Under the pieces are notes generated by a model that ran no database searches, was not told where the DNA came from, and saw only the letters and a program-made list of their open reading frames with translations. 64,000 bases of DNA from Candidatus Leucobacter sulfamidivorax. GTDB taxonomy: Bacteria; Actinomycetota; Actinomycetes; Actinomycetales; Microbacteriaceae. The stretch spans positions 186,001-250,000 of the forward strand of contig QZLF01000002.1 of the NCBI GenBank assembly GCA_016771945.1, read 5' to 3'. Both the position numbers and the translations under genes were made by a program. Positions 43,045-51,716 of the stretch are shown here, one piece after another (the stretch's first letter is position 1; every line of letters starts with the position of its first letter).

Positions 43045-44480
43045 CGGAGCAGGTTGCAGAGACCAGGACCGGGAACGGGCTCAGACCGAACTCGCTCGGT
43101 GTCGCCGGGATCGTGTTCTTCGTGGTGGCGGCAGCGTCGCCGCTCTCCGCCGTGCTGGGCGCCAGCCCGGCCGCCGTCGGCGTCGGCACCGGAGCGGGTG
43201 CTCCGAGCGCCTACCTCATCGCGGGCGTACTGCTGCTGATCTTCTCGGTCGGCTACTCGGCGATGAGCCGCAGCGTCTCCGCGGGCGGCGGCTTCGCCGC
43301 CTACGTGCAGGCGGCGCTCGGCAACCGTTCGGGTCGCGCCGCCGGCTACATGGCCACCCTCGCCTACTTGGCGATGCAGGCGGGCCTCTACGGCATCTTC
43401 GGCTTCTTCGCCGAGTTCATCTTCGCCGACTTCGGCCTGGCTCTGCCCTGGTACGTCTGGTCGCTCATCGCCTGGGCGCTCGCCGGCGTTCTGGCCTATC
43501 TCGACATCGACCTCTCGGCGAAGGTGCTCGGCATCGTGATGATCCTCGAGGTGCTCGTGCTCCTCGTGGTCTCCTTCGCCATCGTCTTCAGCGGCGGCGC
43601 GGAGGGCATCAACTTCGTGAGCTTCACCCCCTCGGTCGCGACGAGCGGCGCACTCGGGCTCGGCATGATGTTCGCATTCGCCTCCTTCATCGGCTTCGAG
43701 GCGACCGCGATCTACAGCGAGGAGGCGAAGAACCGCGATCGAACCATCCCGCGCGCGACCTACACCGCGGTGATCATCATCACCCTGTTCCTGGTGTTCA
43801 CCGTCTGGAGCTTCGTCATCGGCTACGGCGCCGACAACGTGCAGGCGGCCGCGACCGATGACCCCGGCCCCGACGCCTTCGTGTTCGCGCTCGCCGAGCA
43901 GTACGTGGGCCCGATCTGGGTGAACATCATGATGGTGCTGCTCATCACGAGCTTCTTCGCGGCGCTGCTCGCCTTCCAGAACACCGTCGCCCGCTACCTG
44001 CGCGTGCTCTCGATGCAGGGCTGGGCGCCCGCTCCGCTGCAGCGCACCCATCCGAAGTTCCAGTCGCCCCACATCGCGAGCCTCGTGTCCAGCGCCTTCG
44101 TGCTCATCATGATCCTGCTGTTCACGGTGCTCGGCCTCGACCCCTACGGCACGCTCTTCATGTGGTTCGTCGGCCTCGGCACCCTCTCGGTCATCGTGCT
44201 GCAGGCCATCACCTCGATCTCGGTCGTGGTCTACTTCCGCAGGAACCCGAGCGACCACAACCTCTGGCGCACGCTCATCGCCCCGGTGATCGGTGCCATC
44301 GGACTCATCGCGGCGGCGGTCCTCGTGGTGGTGAACTGGCCCGTCATGGTCGGATCGGACTCCGGCTTCTCGCAGTTCCTGCCCTGGTTGATCCCGATCG
44401 TCGCGGTGGTGGGCCTCTTGCTGCCGGCCACCGGCAGGTCCGCGGAGCGGCGGCCCGCAGTCCACCAGAACGCCGACTGA
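43041..44480 (+). CDS. APC-family amino acid/amine permease
   Basis: 479 residues with twelve hydrophobic segments. The N-terminal motif NSLGVAGIVFFVVAAASPLS and FIGFEATAIYSEEAKNRDRT, IPRATYTAVIII in helix 6-7 are typical of APC transporters. It takes up an amino acid, amine or related compound by ion symport. It starts the block with aldehyde dehydrogenase and aminotransferase (56-base gap), suggesting uptake of an amine or amino acid that these enzymes oxidise. Confidence 0.92.
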   Translation: MTEQVAETRTGNGLRPNSLGVAGIVFFVVAAASPLSAVLGASPAAVGVGTGAGAPSAYLIAGVLLLIFSVGYSAMSRSVSAGGGFAAYVQAALGNRSGRAAGYMATLAYLAMQAGLYGIFGFFAEFIFADFGLALPWYVWSLIAWALAGVLAYLDIDLSAKVLGIVMILEVLVLLVVSFAIVFSGGAEGINFVSFTPSVATSGALGLGMMFAFASFIGFEATAIYSEEAKNRDRTIPRATYTAVIIITLFLVFTVWSFVIGYGADNVQAAATDDPGPDAFVFALAEQYVGPIWVNIMMVLLITSFFAALLAFQNTVARYLRVLSMQGWAPAPLQRTHPKFQSPHIASLVSSAFVLIMILLFTVLGLDPYGTLFMWFVGLGTLSVIVLQAITSISVVVYFRRNPSDHNLWRTLIAPVIGAIGLIAAAVLVVVNWPVMVGSDSGFSQFLPWLIPIVAVVGLLLPATGRSAERRPAVHQNAD

Positions 44481-44536
44481 TCGCGGTCGACCCCGCATAC
44501 ACCGAATCCATACCCTGAGAGAGAAGGCGATTCCCC

Positions 44537-45991
44537 ATGGATCTGAACAAGCTCACCAAGCAGTACATCGGCGGCCACTGGCGCGACGGCGGCAGCGACA
44601 AGCGGCTGAGCGTGCGAAACCCCTACAACGACGAGGAGGTCGGCTCGTTCGCGATCGCGACGCGCGAGGACATCGACGAGGCGTACCGCTCCGCGAAGGC
44701 CGCGCAGAAGGAGTGGGCGGCGCTGACCGCGTACCAGCGTCGCGACGTCTTCGAGAAGGCCGCGCAGATCGTCGCAGAGCGACGCGGCGAGATCATCGAC
44801 ATCATCATCAAGGAGGTCGGCGGCACCGCGCTGAAGGCCAACTTCGAGATCGGCCTCGCGATCGACTCTCTCAAGGAGGCGGCCTCGACCGGCTTCAAGG
44901 TGATCGGCAGCATCATCCCCTCGCAGGTGCCGAACACCGACAACTACGTGTTCCGCAAGCCGGTGGGCGTGGTGGGCGTGATCAGCCCGTTCAACTTCCC
45001 GTTCTTCCTGGGCATCAAGCCGGTGCTCGCCGCGCTGGCGACGGGCAACGGCGTGGTGATGAAGCCGCACGAGGAGACCCCGATCACCGGCGGCACGCTG
45101 ATGGCGGAGATCCTCGAGGATGCGGGGCTGCCCGGCGGCCTGTTCAACATCACGGTCACCGAGATCCCCGAGATCGGCGACTACTTCCTCGAGCACCCGA
45201 TCCCGCGGGTGCACATCTTCACCGGCTCGGCCCCGGTCGGGCGTCACGTCGCCGAGGTCAGCGCCCGTCACTTCAAGAAGGCGATTCTGGAGCTCGGCGG
45301 CAACAACGCGTTCATCGTGCTGGAGGATGCGGACATCGACTACGCCGTCGAGGCCGCCACGTTCAGCCGATTCACCCACCAGGGGCAGATCTGCATGTCC
45401 GCCAATCGCCTGCTCGTGCACCGGAGCGTGGCCGCGGAGTTCAAGGAGAAGTTCGCGAAGAAGGTCGCGAGCCTCACCACCGGCGACCCCGCCGATCCTG
45501 CGACGATCGTCGGCCCGTTGATCAACGACCGCGAAGTCGCGAGCCTGCAGCAGCGGGTCGACGATGCCCTCGCCGGCGGTGCGACCGCGCTCGTGCGTTC
45601 GGAGAGCTCGGGCAACGTGCTCGGCCCGGTCGTGCTCGACGGCGTGAAGAACTCCGATCCGGTGGCGCAGGGCGAGCTGTTCGGCCCCGTGATCCTGGTC
45701 ATGGAGTTCGACACCGACGACGAGGCGATCGACATCGCGAACGATTCGCTCTACGGCCTGTCGGGCGCCATTCACACCCGAGACCTGATGCGCGGAGTGG
45801 AGATGGCCAAGCAGATCGAGACCGGCATGGTGCACATCAACGACATCTCGATCTTCGACGAGCCGATCGTGCCCTTCGGCGGTGAGAAGCAGTCGGGCAT
45901 CGGGCGTCTGAGCGGTCAGGCGACGATCGACGAACTCACGACGCAGCAGTGGATCTCGGTGAACCACGGCCAGTCCCGCTTCCCCTACTAA
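44537..45991 (+). CDS. Aldehyde dehydrogenase (benzaldehyde/vanillin type)
   Basis: 484 residues from ATG 44537. Asn153 in SPFNFPFFLG, Glu252 in LELGGNNAFIV and nucleophile Cys286 in HQGQICMSANR are all in place. Sequence style is closest to aromatic aldehyde dehydrogenases. It oxidises an aldehyde to the acid with NAD(P)+. In this island it could act on the aldehyde released by the hydratase-aldolase at 50655-51683. Confidence 0.93.
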   Translation: MDLNKLTKQYIGGHWRDGGSDKRLSVRNPYNDEEVGSFAIATREDIDEAYRSAKAAQKEWAALTAYQRRDVFEKAAQIVAERRGEIIDIIIKEVGGTALKANFEIGLAIDSLKEAASTGFKVIGSIIPSQVPNTDNYVFRKPVGVVGVISPFNFPFFLGIKPVLAALATGNGVVMKPHEETPITGGTLMAEILEDAGLPGGLFNITVTEIPEIGDYFLEHPIPRVHIFTGSAPVGRHVAEVSARHFKKAILELGGNNAFIVLEDADIDYAVEAATFSRFTHQGQICMSANRLLVHRSVAAEFKEKFAKKVASLTTGDPADPATIVGPLINDREVASLQQRVDDALAGGATALVRSESSGNVLGPVVLDGVKNSDPVAQGELFGPVILVMEFDTDDEAIDIANDSLYGLSGAIHTRDLMRGVEMAKQIETGMVHINDISIFDEPIVPFGGEKQSGIGRLSGQATIDELTTQQWISVNHGQSRFPY

Positions 45992-46166
45992 GACACCTGC
46001 ACGGCGCCGGTTCGGCGAGGGCGAGCAGTCTCTCGCCCTCGAGTCCAGCCTCAAGACCTTCTCGAGCCGCTTTGCGAAGTCGGCCGAGCTGACCGAGCGC
46101 GGCAAGACCGTCATCCCCGGCGGATACAGTAGAAACTCGTTCAATTTCGGCCCGCACGCGATCTAC

Positions 46167-47369
46167 GTGCGAGAGGGCGATGGCGCCTACATCACCACGG
46201 TCGAGGGGCATCGACTGCTCGACCTCAACAACAACTTCACCGTGAACGCGCTCGGTCACAACCACCCCGCCGTGCAGGAGGCGCTGCGGGCGGCCATCGA
46301 GACGGGAGTCTCCTTCGGCAACCCGGTCGAGCTCGAGACTGAGCTCGCGCAGCTCATCGTCGACCGCATCGAGTCGATCGAGAAGGTGCAGTTCTCGTGC
46401 TCGGCCTCCGAGTCGAACATGAGCGCCATCCGCCTCGCCCGCGCCTTCACCGGCCGCGAACGCATCGCGAAGTTCGAGGGCGGCTACCACGGCTTCACGG
46501 ATCCGCTGCAGATCTCGTGGCATCCCGATCACGACGGCGACTGCGGCCCCGACGACGAGCCCAAGCCGATGCCCGACAGCGCCGGCATCCCCTCCGCCGA
46601 GATCGCGAACGCGGTCGTGCTCACCCAGAACGACTGGGAGGGCACCGAGCGGATCCTGCGGGCGCACGCCGATGAGGTGTCCTGCGTCGTCCTCGAGCTG
46701 GAGAGCGCCTCGGGCGGCGTCGTCACTCTCACCCGGGAGTACGTCACGCGCCTGCGCGAGCTCACCGCCGAGCTCGGCATCGTGCTGATCGTCGACGAGA
46801 CCGTCACTCTGCGCGCCGGCTACCACGGCATGCAGTCCGACTACGGGATCAAGCCCGATCTCACGGTGATGGGCAAGATCATCGGCGGCGGCTTCCCGCT
46901 CGGCGCGGTCGGCGGCTCGGCCGAGATCATGGACCTGCTCGAGACCGGGGTCGTCTCGATCTCGGGCACCCACCACGGGCACAAGATCGCCCTCATCGCC
47001 GGCATCGCGACGATGCGCGCGCTGACCCATGAGGCCTTCGACCGCCTCAACAGCATGGCCCGCCGCATCATGGACGAGATCAACGAGTGGGCCGCGGCAC
47101 GGGGCAGCCGGTTCGCGATCTACGGCATCGGCATCTCGCATCTCGCCTACGGCTTCATGCGCGAGCCCGGCCTGACCATCGACACGCATCGCGACTACTG
47201 GCGCAATTTCGACGACGAGGCCACCCAGGCATGTTCGCTCGAACTCGCCAATCGCGGCTACTTCCCGGTGGCGCGCGGTGACTTCTCGCTGAACCTGCAG
47301 ATGACGGATGAGGACATCGCCGGTTTCATCGAGACCCTCAAGGAGATCGTCGCCGGCATCGAGGCGTGA
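46167..47369 (+). CDS. Class III aminotransferase (glutamate-1-semialdehyde aminomutase-like), start codon lost or unusual
   Basis: From GTG 46167 there are 400 residues. The same open frame encodes a further ~45 conserved residues upstream (LKTFSSRFAKSAELTERGKT, VIPGGYSRNSFNFGPHAIYV), back to about 46029. No ATG, GTG or TTG occurs in that frame between the stop at 45960 and 46167. A likely ribosome-binding site (GAGGG, 46017-46021) is followed by AGTCTCTCGCC where ATGTCTCTCGCC would be expected. PLP enzyme motifs are intact: FSCSASESNMSAIRLARAFT, IVDETVTLR, and Lys in VMGKIIGGGFPLGAVGG. Starting at GTG would remove part of the substrate-pocket segment, so activity is uncertain. Confidence 0.82.
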   Translation: MREGDGAYITTVEGHRLLDLNNNFTVNALGHNHPAVQEALRAAIETGVSFGNPVELETELAQLIVDRIESIEKVQFSCSASESNMSAIRLARAFTGRERIAKFEGGYHGFTDPLQISWHPDHDGDCGPDDEPKPMPDSAGIPSAEIANAVVLTQNDWEGTERILRAHADEVSCVVLELESASGGVVTLTREYVTRLRELTAELGIVLIVDETVTLRAGYHGMQSDYGIKPDLTVMGKIIGGGFPLGAVGGSAEIMDLLETGVVSISGTHHGHKIALIAGIATMRALTHEAFDRLNSMARRIMDEINEWAAARGSRFAIYGIGISHLAYGFMREPGLTIDTHRDYWRNFDDEATQACSLELANRGYFPVARGDFSLNLQMTDEDIAGFIETLKEIVAGIEA

Positions 47370-47491
47370 ATCGGGGCGGGCGCGTTCCGAGGGTGCGCGC
47401 CCGCCGCTGTTCCGGCGGCACCTGCGAATGTCGGCAGCATCCGCCGGTCCGAGCCCTTGTATGGCAGGATGGTCGGAACCTCGGAGGTCCG

Positions 47492-48415
47492 ATGACGCTC
47501 AACTTCACGTTGCGACAGCTCGAGTACTTCCACGCGGTCGCCGCGCATTCGAGCATCAGCGCCGCCGCCGAGAAGCAGAGGATCTCCCGCTCGGCGCTCG
47601 CCTCGGCGATCTCCGATCTCGAGACGGCGCTCGGCTGCAGGCTCTTCACCCGGCAGAAGGCCCGCGGAGTGATGCTCACCCCGGTCGGCGCTCAACTGCT
47701 CGAGATGAGCAGGGAGGTGCTCGACAGCGCGAGCCGGATCGAGGCGGTGCTGCGCGGTGCGGAACTCTCGGGCAGCCTCGGGATCGGCTGCTTCAACGCG
47801 CTCGGTCCGACCGTCGTGCCGCCGCTGCTCGACCACTTCCGACGGAACCATCCGCGGGTGACGCTGCGCGTGCAGACCGGCATGCTCGAGGAGCTCACCG
47901 CCATGCTCAAGTCCGGTGAGATCGAGCTGGCGGTCGGCTACGGTCTGAACTACGACTCTCTCCTCCAGGCCGAGGAGGTCTATACGGAGCGTATGCACGT
48001 CATCCTGCCCGAGGGGCATCCGCTCGCCGAGAAGGACGTCGTGAGCGCCTCCGATCTCCGGGATGAGACCATGGTGCTGCTCGACACCCCGCAGAACTCG
48101 GAGAACGTGCGCAGCTATTTCGCCGGTCAGGGCTTCGTGCCGAGAATCGGGTATCGCTTCAAGAACTTCGAGGTGATCCGCTCGCTGGTCGCCCGTGGCG
48201 TCGGGTACTCCCTGGTGATCCAGCACCCGGTGACGAACCTCTCCTACGAGGGACTGGGGATCGTCCCCAGGCCGCTCGACCCGCCGCCGTTCCCCGTCTC
48301 CGTGTCGGTCGCCTGGCTCGTGGGTCGTGCGCTGTCGCCTCTTGCGCGAGAGGCGCGGACCGCGCTGCAGGCGATGGACCGGCCGCCGGCGGCGAGCAGG
48401 TTCTACGACGACTGA
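47492..48415 (+). CDS. LysR-family transcriptional regulator
   Basis: 307 residues from ATG 47492 behind GGAGG. N-terminal helix-turn-helix: TLRQLEYFHAVAAHSSISAA, RSALASAISDLETALGCRLF. The C-terminal periplasmic-binding-protein-like effector domain begins ~GSLGIGCFNALGPTVVPPLL. It lies downstream of the aminotransferase and ends 13 bases inside the convergent GntR gene. Probably controls one of the catabolic units with a pathway intermediate as effector. Confidence 0.92.
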   Translation: MTLNFTLRQLEYFHAVAAHSSISAAAEKQRISRSALASAISDLETALGCRLFTRQKARGVMLTPVGAQLLEMSREVLDSASRIEAVLRGAELSGSLGIGCFNALGPTVVPPLLDHFRRNHPRVTLRVQTGMLEELTAMLKSGEIELAVGYGLNYDSLLQAEEVYTERMHVILPEGHPLAEKDVVSASDLRDETMVLLDTPQNSENVRSYFAGQGFVPRIGYRFKNFEVIRSLVARGVGYSLVIQHPVTNLSYEGLGIVPRPLDPPPFPVSVSVAWLVGRALSPLAREARTALQAMDRPPAASRFYDD

Positions 48416-49125
48416 GGCCGCGCCGTCTCGGAGGGCGTCGACGTGTTTGGCTCCTGCGGCTGCTCCCATGCGGCGAGCACCGGCAGCGTCGCGGCGGCCG
48501 AGGCGCGCACGTGGGCGATGCAGGCCGCCCGGGCTTCGACCGGGTCGCCCACGAGCACCGCGTTCACGATGCGCTGCAGGCCGTCCAGCGTCGATTCCGC
48601 CCGCTCCGCCATCGAGACCGAGACGCGGCGCACCTGGTTGATGCGCACGTGCAGCAGCTCGATGAGCCGGTGCAGCTCCGGGTTCCTGGCACCGCGCAGG
48701 AGATGCCCGTAGTAGATGTCGCTCAGAACGAGCGTGCGGGTGACGTCCCCGTCGTGCATGGCCTCGCGCACCGGCTCGAGCGACTGGGCGAACTCGATCT
48801 TCTCCTCGGGGGTGCCGCGCACGGCGAAGAGCTGTCCGGCGAGCCCTTCCAGTTCCTCGCGCACCTGGTACATGTCGAGCGCATCCGAGTAGCTGAGCGA
48901 CTTCACTCGGGCTCCTCGGTTCTCGTTCAGCTCGAGGATCCCCTCGGCGGCGAGGTACCGCAGCGCCTCGCGCACGCCGGTGCGGCCGACGCCGTATCGG
49001 AGGGTGAGCTCGCGCTCGACGAGTTTCACGCCCGGTGCGTACTCGCCGTTCGCGATGGCGCGACGAAGCGCTTCCCTGAGATCCGCGGCGGTGTCGATGT
49101 CGCGGGCAGTGGCGGCAGTGGTCAT
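48403..49125 (-). CDS. GntR-family (FadR-type) transcriptional regulator
   Basis: 240 residues from ATG 49125 (AGGA ten bases upstream). Winged helix: LREALRRAIANGEYAPGVKL, RYGVGRTGVREALRYLAAEG. A FadR/FCD-type all-helical C-terminal domain follows, with conserved Asp/His candidates for metal binding (LVLSDIYYGHLLRGARN, AACIAHVRAS). Its divergent position next to the ring-cleavage operon, and TTGTCGACAT sites on both sides of the intergenic region, make it the likely repressor of that operon and of itself. Confidence 0.92.
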   Translation of the reverse strand: MTTAATARDIDTAADLREALRRAIANGEYAPGVKLVERELTLRYGVGRTGVREALRYLAAEGILELNENRGARVKSLSYSDALDMYQVREELEGLAGQLFAVRGTPEEKIEFAQSLEPVREAMHDGDVTRTLVLSDIYYGHLLRGARNPELHRLIELLHVRINQVRRVSVSMAERAESTLDGLQRIVNAVLVGDPVEARAACIAHVRASAAATLPVLAAWEQPQEPNTSTPSETARPQSS

Positions 49126-49259
49126 GGCAGGTCCTGTTTCGCTGACGGTCGAGTGTGCATCAGGTGGTGACGAGCATAGCGAGTGCCGCCGCGAGAACCT
49201 CGGGCGGACGGGGCGTGGCACGCCGGAATGCTGCGATTTTCGATGCTGATGTCCTCAAA

Positions 49260-49269
49260 ATGTCGACAA
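49260..49269. promoter_or_regulatory. Candidate GntR operator 1
   Basis: ATGTCGACAA, 135 bases upstream of the GntR start. It is the exact reverse complement of the site in the operon promoter (49446-49455) and fits the general T-GT...AC-A symmetry of FadR-type sites. Confidence 0.6.
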
Positions 49270-49280
49270 TAAGTCCGCCT

Positions 49281-49297
49281 CCCCTCGAACGAAGGGG
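49281..49297. promoter_or_regulatory. C/G-run palindrome in the regulatory region
   Basis: CCCCTCGAACGAAGGGG. It shares TCGAACGA-GGGG with the palindrome before the ABC importer operon (59198-59220). Possible regulator site; the protein is unknown. Confidence 0.4.
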
Positions 49298-49438
49298 ATG
49301 TCCAAAGAGGGCCGGATGCGGGACACGAGAGCAGAAAATCAATGAAATTACTGGCTTATCCGACGCATCGCACCTGTCGGATTCCCCTGTCTTCAAAGCT
49401 CATTTTTCAGGTCGATGGCGATTCCTTCGGAGCAAGCG

Positions 49439-49468
49439 TTGATTTTTGTCGACATTCGCTCGTATGCT
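49439..49468 (+). promoter_or_regulatory. Promoter of the ring-cleavage/dioxygenase operon with embedded operator
   Basis: -35 TTGATT (49439-49444), 18-base spacer, -10 TATGCT (49463-49468). The spacer contains TTGTCGACAT (49446-49455), so a bound GntR protein would block RNA polymerase. The 396-base region 49126-49521 holds no other gene; AAGGAGGAG just before 49522 is the operon's first ribosome-binding site. Confidence 0.65.
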
Positions 49469-49521
49469 GACACCACCGCACCGGCGCGAGTGGCGCCCGG
49501 CCGGGGAAGGAGGAGTACCAG

Positions 49522-49773
49522 ATGTACGAACTGCACAAGCTGCTCTGGGACATCCGAAAGGATCCCGAGCTCGCCGAGAGCTTCCGTGCCGACCCGACTC
49601 CGATTCTCGACGAGTACGGCCTCGAGGGCGACGCCCGCGAGGCGATGGCCACGCTGGATTTCAAGAAGCTGCACGAGATCGGCGCCAATCCCTACCTGAT
49701 CTACTTCTGCGCCATTCAGCTGCGGGTGGATCGCGCGGAGTACTACGCACAGATTCGTGAGGAGAAGAACTGA
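49522..49773 (+). CDS. Extradiol dioxygenase small (LigA-like) subunit
   Basis: 83 residues from ATG 49522 with AAGGAGGAG upstream. It is helical, starting MYELHKLLWDIRKDPELAES, with a conserved D-F-K-K-L...G-A-N-P-Y-L pattern like the alpha subunit of protocatechuate 4,5-dioxygenase-type enzymes. The small subunit caps the active site of the LigB-like partner encoded next; stop and start share one base (TGATG). Confidence 0.82.
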   Translation: MYELHKLLWDIRKDPELAESFRADPTPILDEYGLEGDAREAMATLDFKKLHEIGANPYLIYFCAIQLRVDRAEYYAQIREEKN

Positions 49774-50618
49774 TGGGCAAGATCGTGGGCGCCTTTGCTG
49801 GATCGCATTCCCCCGGGGTGACGGGTTGGCCCGAGCGGGCCGAACCGGCCAAGCGCGAGGCCGTCGAGAGCGCGTTCGCCGAGGCTCGCCGTCGCATCGA
49901 CGCGCTCGCGCCCGATGCGATCATCGGCATCTCGGTGGAGCACTTCACCAACTTCAACTTCGGCAATCTTCCGGCGTTCGCGGTCTCGACCGCCGATTCG
50001 CACCTCGGTCCGGTCACCACGGAGATGGCCGAGTTCCTGCGCGTTCCGCAGCACCAGTACCCTAGCAATGGGAGGCTCGGGCGTCACATCTACGAGTTCG
50101 CGATCGCCAACGAATTCGATCCGGCGCTCGTCGAGGGCGGCATGGCCTTCGACGAGAACTTCTGCGTGCCGTTCAAGCACTTCGACCCCGAGACCAGGTA
50201 CCCGATGGTGCCGATCATCGTCAACGGGGTGAACCCGCCCTGGCCCACCGCGAAGCGCAGCTACGAGTTCGGCGAGATGATCCGCCGCGCCGTCGAGGCG
50301 CAGGACGAGGTCGAGCGCGTCGTGGTCGTCGGCACCGGCGGCCTCTCGCACTGGGTCGGCCTGCCCGAGTCGGGCACGGTCAACGAGGAGTTCGACCGCG
50401 ACTTCATCGCTCGGATCGAGAGCGGCGATCCCGAGCAGCTGAAGAGCTACTCGCCGGCCGAGATCGACGCGGCGGGCAACGGCGCGCACGAGGTGCGCAC
50501 CTGGATCGCCGCCGCGGGCGCCATCGGCGCCCCCTTCGAGGTGCTCGCCTACGAGCCCGTCCCCGAATGGCTGACCGGTACGGCCGTCGCCGTGTCCACT
50601 CCCGGCTTCGAAGACTAG
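49773..50618 (+). CDS. Class III extradiol ring-cleavage dioxygenase (LigB-like)
   Basis: 281 residues. Fe(II) ligands His12 (SHSPG), His57 (VEHFTNF) and Glu240 (NGAHEVRTW) and the catalytic His193 (GTGGLSHWVG) are at nearly the same numbers as in LigB of Sphingobium. It opens a catechol ring next to the hydroxyls with O2. The substrate is unknown; LigAB-type enzymes include those acting on bicyclic or biaryl diols. The next gene, a hydratase-aldolase, fits a meta-cleavage product with a long side chain. Confidence 0.92.
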   Translation: MGKIVGAFAGSHSPGVTGWPERAEPAKREAVESAFAEARRRIDALAPDAIIGISVEHFTNFNFGNLPAFAVSTADSHLGPVTTEMAEFLRVPQHQYPSNGRLGRHIYEFAIANEFDPALVEGGMAFDENFCVPFKHFDPETRYPMVPIIVNGVNPPWPTAKRSYEFGEMIRRAVEAQDEVERVVVVGTGGLSHWVGLPESGTVNEEFDRDFIARIESGDPEQLKSYSPAEIDAAGNGAHEVRTWIAAAGAIGAPFEVLAYEPVPEWLTGTAVAVSTPGFED

Positions 50619-50654
50619 TCACGACCCCCGAATCCAACCAAGGAGAAACGAAAT

Positions 50655-51683
50655 ATGAGCAAGCTCCCCAAGGTCACCGGCCGCGACATGCGCGGTGTCA
50701 TGGCCTACCCTCCCACCCCGGCCCTCCCCGGCGCCGATGAGGTCGAGGCCCAGAACACCGTCGATCTCGTCGAGACCGAGCGCATGATCAAGCAGCTCAT
50801 CACTGATGGGGTCGACGCGATCGCGCTCAACGGCACCCTCGGCGAGATGGCGACCCTGACCCTCGACGAGTGGAGGGCGTACGCCGAGTGCGCCGTGCAG
50901 ACCGCGCACGCGATCGACCCGGACTTCCCGATCTTCGTCGGTGCGACCACCCTGAGCACCCGCGACACGATCTCGCGCATGCGCTTCCTCTCGTCGCTCG
51001 GTGCGACCGGCACCCTGCTCGGCCGCCCGATGTGGGGCGAGATGGTCGCTCCCGTCATGGAGAAGTTCTACCGCGATGTGGCCGAGGCCGTGCCCGAGAT
51101 GGCGATCGTGGTCTACGACAACACCGCGGCTTTCGGCGGCATCATCCCCCGTTCGGTGTACCGCACCCTGGTGCAGCTGCCCCAGGTCGTCGCAGTCAAG
51201 TACGCCGGCGGCGCCTCGGTCGGCTTCCGCTACCACAACGACATGGCTCACACCGGCACCCGGTTCCCGCTGATGCCGATCGAGACCGACTGGTTCCCCG
51301 CCTGGGAGATGTACGGCGAGGAGCTCGTCGGCATGGCCTGGTCGTCGACCACCGCGATGGGTCCGGATCCGGTGCTGCAGCTGCGCGATGCGCTGCAGCA
51401 GGGCCGCACCGAGGATGCCCGCTGGCTGACGGAGCGTCTCCGCTGGGCGCATGAGCCCTTCATCGTGGGCCAGGACTTCTTCGAGTTCGCGAAGTACAAC
51501 ATCCCGCTCGAGAAGATCCGCGTCAACCAGGCCGGCTACATCCACGTGGGCAAGAGCCGCGTTCCCTACGTCGAGGACCTCGTGCCCCAGGTGCACTGGG
51601 ACACCACGTACGAGCACGTCGAGCGCTACAAGCAGATCAGCGCCGAGATCGAGGCGCGCCTCGGCGCTCACCCGAAGAAGTAA
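50655..51683 (+). CDS. DapA-family hydratase-aldolase (NahE/PhdJ-like)
   Basis: 342 residues from ATG 50655 behind AAGGAGAAA. TIM-barrel DapA family: GVDAIALNGTLGEMATLTLD (phosphate/pyruvate loop), catalytic Tyr in AIVVYDNTAAFGG, Schiff-base Lys in VVAVKYAGGASVGFRY. The MSKLPKVTGRDMRGVMAYPP opening and the WPAWEMYGEELVG-like segment are typical of trans-o-hydroxybenzylidenepyruvate and carboxybenzalpyruvate hydratase-aldolases. It adds water to an arylidene pyruvate and splits off pyruvate, leaving an aromatic aldehyde. Confidence 0.88.
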   Translation: MSKLPKVTGRDMRGVMAYPPTPALPGADEVEAQNTVDLVETERMIKQLITDGVDAIALNGTLGEMATLTLDEWRAYAECAVQTAHAIDPDFPIFVGATTLSTRDTISRMRFLSSLGATGTLLGRPMWGEMVAPVMEKFYRDVAEAVPEMAIVVYDNTAAFGGIIPRSVYRTLVQLPQVVAVKYAGGASVGFRYHNDMAHTGTRFPLMPIETDWFPAWEMYGEELVGMAWSSTTAMGPDPVLQLRDALQQGRTEDARWLTERLRWAHEPFIVGQDFFEFAKYNIPLEKIRVNQAGYIHVGKSRVPYVEDLVPQVHWDTTYEHVERYKQISAEIEARLGAHPKK

Positions 51684-51716
51684 GCAAGTCCATTCCGCTA
51701 GAGATCGGTGGCCATC

